From: Scenedesmus sp. ARA3
Lineage: Eukaryota > Chlorophyta > Chlorophyceae > Sphaeropleales > Scenedesmaceae
NCBI GenBank assembly: GCA_004335835.1
Contig: RWJK01000999.1
Location: 19,573-33,086, forward strand
Direction: 5' to 3'
Length of the DNA stretch: 13,514 nucleotides
The notes under the pieces were generated by a model that searched no databases, was not told the DNA's origin, and was given only the letters and a program-made list of their open reading frames with translations. The position numbers and the translations under genes were made by a program. Shown piece after piece: positions 1 to 8,300 of this stretch (its first letter is position 1; the number at the start of each line of letters is the position of its first letter).

Positions 1-26
1 CACTTTCACTTCTCCTGCATTTGCAG

Positions 27-122
27 AGGCGCTGTCTTCCACCAACATCACCACCTATTGCCACCTTTGCGCAAAACGTCAACGGTCCACTGAACAAATT
101 CGTGTCTTTTGTGACTTTGCAG
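27..122 (+). repeat. 96-base in-frame tandem copy of the start of an exon with its acceptor
   Basis: A TTTGCAG acceptor at 20-26 is followed by AGGCGCTGTCTTCCACCA. This echoes the TTTGCAG at 116-122 and AGGCGCTGTCCCCCACCA from 123. The two acceptors are exactly 96 bases apart, and the frame between them has no stop. Using the upstream acceptor would therefore add 32 residues (beginning ALSSTNITTYCH) to the SKL2-like protein without changing frame. Whether this is exon, alternative exon or intron cannot be settled from sequence; I prefer the downstream acceptor because the protein before it does not resemble the family. Confidence 0.6.
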
Positions 123-1888
123 AGGCGCTGTCCCCCACCAGCACCAGCATCACCATCATCGGCGATGACACGCAGCTCAACTGGGCGGTGTGCCAGGCGC
201 TGGCCAAGAAGATCGGCTGGTTCCCGGTCAGCACAGCTAGGATCCTGACAGGCATGAACAAGGCGGACAGCGTGGAGGAGATTGTGCAGAAGCAGGGGCG
301 CGAGGCACTCGGTGAGGCACTTGATAGTTGTGTCAGCAATGTGGCAGAGCTATGAGTGCATTTGAATGTGGCAGTGGTTTAGGTTCCTGCAGCTGAAAGG
401 GAACAAAGCCAGAGAGGCAGTTGGTGAGGATCGACAGATCGAGCATATGCATGACCAAGAGGCGCAATTTGAAAGCTTCGCTGTTCAAAAGAGCCAGTGG
501 GAGTGGTTTAGACCTTGTTGAGCTGTAGCTGTGGCAGGGGTCGCGAGGGTCGAAGAGTAGCCAAGTGCTGCATGCAGGTTGTGCGGGATGCCCATGGCGA
601 GGCTGCAGCTTTGCCAGGCGCAGCAGCTGACCGCTTCTTGTAGGTTTGCAGGATGCAGCATCAGCATCTGATTCTGTGAGCTGCTGTACTGTGCCTTTGA
701 CCGCATTGTGCTGATCTGTCGCTTGCGTTGCTGCCTGTTGGGCTGCAGCCTGGGCAGAGGCCGGTGTGCTCCTGCACAGCTGCAGGTGCTGTTTGTCCGC
801 TCATCCTTCGTGCTGCTTTGCGCATCATACCAATATACTCAGCACTAACACATTGAGTTTGCTTGCTATTGTTGCGTGTGTGTTCTACCTGCAGCCCAGG
901 CGGAGGCTGGCGTGCTGAAAGGCATGAAGGACCAGTTCCGCGTGTGCGTTGCAACTGTGGGTGACGGCGCTGCTGCCGACCCCAACCTGTACGACCACAT
1001 GTATGGCAGCATCATCATCTGGCTGGGTGAGTGGGTGTGTTATTTTGTAACTGTTACTTTGTTACTTGGTACAAAAGTTGCACTAACGTGTCACGCCTGC
1101 AGGTTGCCAATTACGTGTTTGGTCAAACCAGCGCCATGACCTGTCACTCTTTATTATAAAGCTTCAACCTGCTGCATTGACATGCATTAATGCGCGTGGC
1201 TATGAGGTTTATTTGTATCACATGCGCCATGATCAGAACATGGTATATTTCTGATCATGCAGACGAGGTTGACAAGCGCAAGCCGAAGCCGCCCAGCGCA
1301 GCGCGTGAGGTGTACCTGGGCCGCTCCGAGGTGCGCGCCTCACTGAGCGTGGCGGGCGGCGGCTTCGGAGAGAAGCCGCTGACGCTTGAAGAAAAGGCAA
1401 CAAAAGCCACAGGTGCGTGTGGTGTTTGTGCTGTTTGTTGCTCTTGAGCTGTTGAAGAAGCACGAGTGGCAGGATGTATGATGTGTGCAGCGAGAAGCAG
1501 CTATGGTGGACGTATGTCTGCTGCGATGATGTGAGGTTGATGGCAGTTGGCTGGTGGGTCATTAGCGGGCGTGCCTCACTTAGCGTGGCGGGCGGCGGCT
1601 TTGGAGAAAAGCCCTTGACGCTTGAAGAAAAGGCAACAAAAGCCACAGGTGCGTAAGTGGTGTGTGGACTTGTTTGCCGGTCCTGTGGTGTTGGGAAGGC
1701 GGCAGAATTTGGGGAGAAGGGCTTTGACATTGGAGCTCGGCAGCAGCAACTTACATTCAAAAGGCGGCAGGTGCACGCGCAGCGTGCTGGTCCATCTATT
1801 TCTAAGGCAGTAGTTAGTGAGCATCCCACACGCACAGGGACCAATCACGCCAGCACAATGCAAGTCACACCCACGTCATCTCTCTTGC

Positions 1889-1966
<78 letters not shown>

Positions 1967-2138
1967 AGGCTACATCATCAAGGCCATGCACCAGCTGCTG
2001 AAGGAGCACGACTACCTGCCGCAAAAGAAGCGGCTGTACGTGGAGTATGGTTGCAGGGGCGACTGGCCGGAGCTTAAACCCAAGGAGTGGAACCCTGTGC
2101 TTGAAAGCCTGGAGCGCAAGCCGGTGCCAGAGGCGTGA
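123..2138 (+). CDS. SKL2: Shikimate kinase-like protein (SKL2-type), 3' part of gene, 4 visible exons
   Basis: Exons are 123-311, 895-1026, 1263-1412 and 1969-2138 (TGA at 2136-2138). All internal junctions are phase 1 with GTGAGG, GTGAGT and GTGCGT donors. The 212 visible residues begin inside a shikimate-kinase-like fold (ITIIGDDTQLNWAVCQALAKK) and continue through EAGVLKGMKDQF, VCVATVGDG and YGSIIIWLDE to a C-terminal GCRGDWPELKPKEW block that I recognise from plant SKL2-like proteins. The usual kinase P-loop (GxxGxGKS/T) is replaced by GDDTQLNW, so shikimate phosphorylation is not expected. Plant SKL proteins are known as plastid proteins without shikimate kinase activity; for the SKL2 type the role is unclear. 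The start codon, transit peptide and any N-terminal CS/HSP20-like domain would lie upstream of the window. The first visible exon could instead begin at 27 (see next entry). Family call fairly sure, function not. Confidence 0.82.
743..770 (+). repeat. Intronic echo of the 5' edge of SKL2-like exon 2
   Basis: These 28 bases match 889-916, the CTGCAG acceptor plus the first 22 bases of exon 2, at 23 positions. All five differences are transitions. In the exon frame two of them fall in one codon (Gln to Trp) and the other three are synonymous third-position changes. Downstream the copy diverges at once, so it is not a usable whole exon. Confidence 0.6.
1547..1648 (+). other. Candidate cassette exon or exon relic: copy of the SKL2-like exon 3 3' half
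   Basis: Bases 1570-1648 repeat 1334-1412 (the last 26 codons of exon 3 plus one base) and also keep the GTGCGT donor. Six codons differ (Arg, Leu, Phe, Glu, Pro, Leu) and all six changes are synonymous, so the 26 encoded residues, beginning RASLSVAGGGFGEK, are identical. An AG at 1545-1546 (GATGGCAG) would start an exon of 102 bases that enters and leaves in phase 1 with no stop, so its inclusion would keep the protein in frame. The pyrimidine tract before this AG is weak. It could also be a recent duplicate kept alike by gene conversion. Confidence 0.55.
1698..1736 (+). repeat. Degenerate third copy of the SKL2-like exon 3 segment
   Basis: The stretch around GGCGGCAGAATTTGGGGAG and GGCTTTGACATTGGAG resembles GGCGGCGGCTTTGGAGAAA and CCCTTGACGCTTGAAG of the copy just upstream, with small insertions. 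One frame still reads AAEFGEKGFDIGA against GGGFGEKPLTLEE. No donor is preserved at its end, so it looks like a decayed member of the same tandem series. Confidence 0.45.
1894..1965 (+). repeat. Compound microsatellite (CCG)10(CTG)14 abutting a 3' splice site
   Basis: Ten CCG units (1894-1923) are followed by fourteen CTG units (1924-1965) and then CAG at 1966-1968, which is the acceptor of the last SKL2-like exon. The repeat takes the place of the polypyrimidine tract. Confidence 0.95.
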
Positions 2139-2517
2139 AGCATACAGTGGATGATATGTTTATATTGCTATGCTTTTCTGATGGATGGTTGGCGGTGTGC
2201 GTGCATCCTGTTGGCAAGCATTGAGTGGGCTTGGCTGGCCTAGCCGGCAGCAATGCGGTTGACAGGGCAAGCAGCAATGCCGTGCGGGATGCCCTGTGAT
2301 TGCTAGTGGCCAGGCCACTGGCCACCTGGTTAGCCTATCTGCGGCGGCCGCTGCGCAGCCTGTAGCGTCATGTGACATGCATGGAAAGAGTGGCATTGAT
2401 GCCCGCCGGGTGTTGTGTGGTATCAGATTTGTTGGACGGGTGCCACCCGCAGTGCACGTGGCAATGCTGGCATGGTCAGAGTTGCAGCGCGGCGATTGCC
2501 CCTTGTGTTCCGCTGCT

Positions 2518-2522
2518 TGTAA
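2518..2522 (+). terminator. Candidate TGTAA polyadenylation signal
   Basis: TGTAA is the usual polyadenylation signal in chlorophyte algae. This is the first copy after the SKL2-like stop codon, about 380 bases downstream, giving a 3' UTR length normal for such algae. A five-base motif alone is weak evidence. Confidence 0.35.
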
Positions 2523-2834
2523 AGAGCATGAGAGAATGCGGTGCGCAGGATGCAGTCAGAGCAAGCATACTATGCCCCTTTCTGTCAAGACCCTTGGGTC
2601 CCTGTTTGGCGCCAGCGTGTGTTACCACGCATGGTTGAACCACCATGGTTCATGGTCGTGGGTTACGCCTCTCCTCTTGGGGTGTCAGCGTCCTTGAACA
2701 TGTTAACTTAAAAGCCCAACTACGGTTAGGCTGTATGGGCACAACTTGCTGGATCTGTCGTCGAGTGCTCAATCAACCCGTTGCTCCCTCCCAAAGCACT
2801 GCGATCTCTCTACGAATCGTCAGACCACGCGCAG

Positions 2835-2850
2835 CCAATTCTCAACCAAT
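2835..2850 (+). promoter_or_regulatory. Pair of CCAAT boxes upstream of the P450 gene
   Basis: CCAAT occurs at 2835-2839 and 2846-2850, about 140-155 bases before the proposed P450 start codon, a normal place for CCAAT elements. I see no convincing TATA box. Chance occurrence is quite possible. Confidence 0.25.
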
Positions 2851-2991
2851 CTTGACAGCTAAGAGTCTTTATTTGCACGGGCGTAGCCTGAGACAGCCGT
2901 GGCAGTAGCGTGCTGCCAGGCAGACAGCAGCAGTGGAGCAGCAGGCAGATGGTAGACATTGTCTCAGCAAGCACATAACGCTCCTGCAAGC

Positions 2992-4110
2992 ATGCTGTTG
3001 GCTGCTGCGTTGCAACAGAGCTGCAGCTACAGCGCAGCACAGGCAATCAGCCCTCTCACAGCAGTGCTATGCGCCCTGGGATTGCTGGTGAGTGACTGCA
3101 GCTGCTGCAGTTGAGAGGCTCTTCTATGACATCAAGTCCTGCTTGCAGGACTGCTGTTGCTACTGCTTCCAGCACCTCTGACCTAATATTGTGTTGTACT
3201 AGACATACTGTTCCTCATGAGCTGCTGCTGCCTGGTTGGCAGCCAGTCGTGAGCGATGAATCTCCAGATGCATGTCGTGCCTCCACCCGCTGGCATCAGC
3301 TCTAGCGTTGTGCCGTTGCGGTGCTACATCGCTGTCCCTGCGGCTTCTGTCACTCAGCACTTGCTTTACATGTCCCTGTATGTGCACCCCTGAGTAAAGC
3401 ACCATGCAAACCTCCACGCCCGTCACCACATACGCAGCTATGCCTCACCTGTTTTGCTGCTGCTGCTCAAAACCTGACATCAAACCTATTTCACCGTTGC
3501 TTTGCTTTTGCTTCTCCTGCCCGGCTGCCAACTTCCACAAAAAAAAAACATAAACCTCGCTATAAACAAGATCTGGGTGCCCTGGGCGCTCAACCGCTGG
3601 CGGTTCAGGCACATCCCGGGGCCCTGGGCACCACCTGTGCTGGGCAACTTGCTGCGCCTGGCGCAGCATGACCTGCACGGCTACTTGGAGCTTTGCAGGA
3701 AACGGCACGGCACGCTGTTCAAGGTGCCTTGAAAACACTGCTGGTTTCTGGTTAGGCAGAGGCTGGCATGGCATGTCCTGTGGTCGGTGTTACTACCTGC
3801 AGCGGCTGCATGCATGCATGCTGCGCAGCGGCACGGCATGCTGTTCAAGGTGCGGTGTGCAGGGCGCAAACAGCATGTCAACACTTGCCGCTTGCAACAG
3901 GCTGGTGCCAGCATACATCCGCAGGCGTTGACCATTTGCTGGGTCTTGTCTTTGGCTCTGTTTGCAACATCTGCCTACACTGCCTGCAGCGTCACTGCAC
4001 TGCACAAATCACTGCAAGGCGTTCTGACACTCCTTCTACCGCTGCTCGTGCTGCTGACATCGCCACTATCAGTGCTCATCCTGAACGTGCCTGCATGTCC
4101 ATGCTGCTGC

Positions 4111-4145
<35 letters not shown>

Positions 4146-5365
4146 AGATCTACATCGGCTCCAACATGATTGTGTGCCTGGCCGAGCCTGGGCTGGCGCG
4201 CCGCACCTTCAGCAAGCTGTCCTGCAGGCACAGCGGCGTGCAGCTGGTGGCGGGGCCGCAGGATTGGGACTTCTTAGTGGACGGCGTAGTAGGCGCAAAG
4301 TGAGCAGCTGTTGGTTTGTTATTTCATTGTGTTATGTTATGATATTGACGTCTTGCGTATGAGGTGTGCTGTGGCGCTGCGCAGCTGGTGGCAGGGCCGC
4401 AGGACTGGAGGACTTCCTGGTGGATGGCCTAGTTCGCGCAAAGTGAGCGACCGCTGCAGTAATGTTGTGACATTATGTTGTATTATGCTACTGACGTCAT
4501 GTCATTGACATTCATGTGTGCACCCAGCACGCTTAACAATGCAGTCTTGTGTGTCACTGCTCTCGCTGCAGCGGCACAACCTGGCGCACGCTGCGCACCG
4601 CGTGGCAGCCTGCCTTTGGCTCTGCTGCGTTGGAGGGCTATGCCGGCGGCATGAATGCAGCAGCAGAGGAGCTGCGGCAGAAGCTGGAGGTTGCTGCTGC
4701 TTCAGGAGAAGAGGTCGAACTGTTTGGGTGAGTGGGGTGCAGCAGATGGCAGCAGAGACAGACGCTGCGTACAGTTGAGGTGTGCAGCACAGCTCCAGCT
4801 GTGTGCATGCAGAGAGAACCTTGGCATTACAGCTGGGCAGTGGCTATCCAGTTGTACTGTCCAGCTGTACTGCCCAGCTGTTCTGTCCAGCTATACTGCC
4901 CAGCTGTTCTGCCACCTATGCTTGATTCGCCCTGACTGTATGGCCAGATTGAAGTGCTCAGCAGTTGTGCAGTGACGTATGGCAGCACAGCCGGCGGCTT
5001 ATGTTGTTTGATGGCCGAACGGAAGGCGCATCCCTGGGCAAACCAAGTGCCATACCACTCAGCCGCTGCGCGGTTATTTGCTGCTGTTGCAGTGCGCACC
5101 CACTGCGTGGGTTGATTGCATACACCGCAAAACTGTAATATGTTGAAGCATTATACAGCACATGTGGTGTCTGGGTGACAACGGTTCACGAGTTTTGGTG
5201 TCATAGCTGACCGGTCGCTGCTGCTGCTGACCTCCACGAGGTTCGTGTCACGAATTTTGGTTCACGAGTTTTGGTTCACAAGGTTTGGTTAACGAGTTTT
5301 GGTGTCACGAGTTTTGGTTCACGAGTTTTGGTGTCATAGCTGACCTGTCGCTGCTGCTCCTGACC

Positions 5366-5397
<32 letters not shown>

Positions 5398-8300
5398 AGG
5401 GAGCTTGGTGCCATGACAATGGACGTGGTTGGCCAGGCCGCATACGGGTGAGCTGCTGTAACATTGAGTGCACAGGCATCACAGCGCAACATGCGCATGG
5501 AGCAAGTTAGGCTTTATAGTCACAGCCTTGACAGAGCTGTGTAGCTTACTGCATTTGCTGCGCCCAAGCTCACGTCCAGCTCAGTTTGGAAACGCACCGG
5601 GCAATTGCTTGTGTTATCCGTGCTGGTTGCATGTTGTGCAGCCACTCCTGCATCACGCAGCGTCAAAATCACGCATCCTGGTAACACAGCTGCGGTGTGT
5701 TCATGTTCCTGCAGAGTCGACCTGCACTCCTTGCAAACACCCGAGCACGTCACGCAGCAGCAGCAGCAGGAGGAGAGCAGCCTGCTGGCAGCCATCAAGG
5801 CTGTGTTTGAGGGTGGGGGTGTCGCCAACAGCAGCAACTACCTGCCGCTGGTGCTGCTGTTCCCGCTGCTGGCGCCGCTCGTGCAAGCGCTGGCGTACCG
5901 CTGGCCTGACGCCAAGCTCGCACGGTTAGCCAAGGTGCGATTTCAACACTACATGTTCGTTATAACTGCTTGAATCTTGTGACGTAACTGCGGCTCAGTG
6001 CTGTTACTTGGTAAGACTTGATGTAGTGCTCAGTCCTGCCCGCCAGCAGCTGCTATGACACTCGATGCTGCTTGCTGGCAGCTGCACCTGTCGTGCCCAC
6101 TTTGAGATGCACAGCCGGGCAATGCAACACTGGCAACATTACGAATCTGCCACCCTACTGCTGTACATCAGCCTGCCCTGCTTGCTCCTGTGCCGGGCCT
6201 GCGTCGTGCAGGCAAGGGCGAAGATACGGCAGGTCAGCATGCAGCTGGTACAGGGCTGGAGGGGCCATCCCCAGCAGCAGCAGCAGCAGGACGCTCAATC
6301 AGCAGGCAACGGCTGCATTACTCCGGCAGGCGGCGTACCGGAGCCTGCAGCGGGAGCGTTGTCAGGCACTGCCGGCGCGCCAGGCACGTTTCCTGGCCTG
6401 ATGCTGACTGCGCGGGACAAGGAGACTGGGCAGCAGCTGACAGATGAGCAGGTGCGGCGCGCTGGCAGCTGATGGTTCAATCTTGCGACCTTGCTGCATA
6501 GCAAGAGAGCTGCCGCCCTACGCTTTCTGCTGCAATCAACAAGTAGCTCAAACAGTAGCTCAAGCATGCTCTGCTTGTCAGCGCGCACTTCTTGCATGTG
6601 CACTTGTTTAATCAGTGTTGTTTCCTGCAGCCTTGGCTTTCACACTGCTCCCTCCACTATCATTGTCCACAGGGGCAGGAAACAACCACGCATCATCTGC
6701 AACTGTACTCCCACCACATATGCTGTTGCTACCAAGGGTCACGCCGGACGGATTCTCAAGTTCCTGTCAAGGTGCTGCTGCTGCTGTTGACGGCGGAAAT
6801 GCTGCTGCTGCTGCTGCTGCGCTGCGTGCAGGTTGTGTCGCAGCTGAACACATTCCTTGTGGCTGCCTTTGAGACGACTGCCAGCGCCATCGCGTGCTGC
6901 ATCTACTTCATTGCGCAGCACCCCCAGGTGCAGGGGGCGCTGCTGGCTGAGGTGGATGCCTTTGGCAGGCAGCGGCGCGTGGCCTTCAGCGATTTGGACC
7001 AGGTGCGACACGTGTTTTGAATGTAGATTGTGGTTATTCTTTGCTGCTGTCAGCCCGTACTACTTAGTAAGCTATGCTATGCTGCTGCCAGCCTGTGAGC
7101 AGCGCATGGCATGCAGGGACTTGGATCAGGTGAGAGGCAGGGCGCCAGCAGGGTGTGGGTGTTTGCTGCTTCACTGCTGTTGGCCTGGCAGCCAGTTTGT
7201 AGTGTCGCAGCTGTTGCCATTGGCAGGCAGTGGGGCGTGGCATTCGGCGCTTTGGATCAGTTGTGGTCACATGTTGAGAGTGTAGATCTCTGTTATCTTT
7301 TGCTGCTTGTCAGCCCAGAAGCTGCGCCATACCACAATTTTCAGCTGCTGCTGTGCTGATGGGTTTGTTTTTTGTTTGAATGGTGTGCGTGCAGTTTCCC
7401 CAAGCGGACGCCATCCTGAAAGAGACGCTGCGGCTGATACCGCCAGGGGCCATTGCTGCTCGTTTCACTGAGCAGGGGCACCAGCTGACACCTGAGGTAA
7501 GCAGCAGCAGCAAGCAGCTGTGTGGCCTGCTCACTTTTGCAAAACCTGCTGTGAGAGACCAGATACCTCATGCATAGCAGCATAGGATGCTGCTGCGTTG
7601 TTGTGCTACTGTGTGGCAATCGCACGGACGGTACCACTGCCTGCCTGCTGCTGCTGCCTGCTGCAGGTGTGGCTGCCGCCTGGCACGCCGCTGTTTGCGT
7701 GCATCCACGCGTACCAGCGCGACCCGCAGCTGTGGCCGGCGGCTGAGCAGTTCAGGCCAGAGCGGTGGCTGCAGGTGTGTGCCCAATGTCAACTAAAGGT
7801 GCACCTTTACTAGTGATGTGATGTTCATGCACGATTGCTTTGTGATGCTGCTTGGGATGATGTACGTTGTGGAGCGCAGCATGGCGTTCAGTTGCACATG
7901 GCAGCCCCCAGTGCATGCAGCGGTTGCCTCGATTGTGCAGCTGGGCTCGTTTAATGTTGCGCTGCTTCTGATTTTATTGCAGCAGATGACTGCCGAGCCT
8001 GTTGCCACCTGTTTTCTGGACGCGCTTTAGTGCACATGCACGCATTTGTGTGCTTCACTTCTTGCCTTGCATATTACGGGTTGAACCTGGTTTGCCTCAA
8101 GCCTGAAAATTTTCATGCGGCACTTTGCAGGGCACGCACACAGCTGCACACGCTGCGCAGGCAATATGAATTGATCGTACACAGGGTAGGGACTGCAACG
8201 CGACTGTGTGTCTTGCCTGCTGGCTTGCAGGACGGGGCCAGCGCTGCTGCTGAGGGCCTGCAGCCAAGCACGCCTGATGCGTACTCGCCGTTTGGCATTG

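Larger units (their letters stand above)
2139..2991. other. Intergenic region between the SKL2-like and P450 genes
   Basis: No gene is supported here. It should hold the 3' UTR of the first gene and the promoter and 5' UTR of the P450 gene. A short perfect hairpin (AGTGGCC, one-base loop, GGCCACT) lies at 2305-2319. The open frames in this stretch lack family resemblance and splice support. Confidence 0.6.

Noticed and set aside
400..435. Possible further echo of the SKL2-like exon 1 donor edge (AGAGGCAGTTGGTGAGG)
   Set aside because: The similarity to CGCGAGGCACTCGGTGAGG is short and could be chance, so it was not listed as a copy.
1233..1844. Minus-strand open frame of 203 codons
   Set aside because: It overlaps SKL2-like exon 3 and its copies in antisense, has low-complexity composition and no family resemblance.
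3321..3671. Open frame of 116 codons overlapping P450 exon 2
   Set aside because: It is in another frame, without a supported start or family resemblance, and crosses the intron-exon border at 3570.
4848..5367. CRISPR-like direct repeats
   Set aside because: Units are contiguous or nearly so, with no unique spacers of constant size, and the context is a eukaryotic intron.
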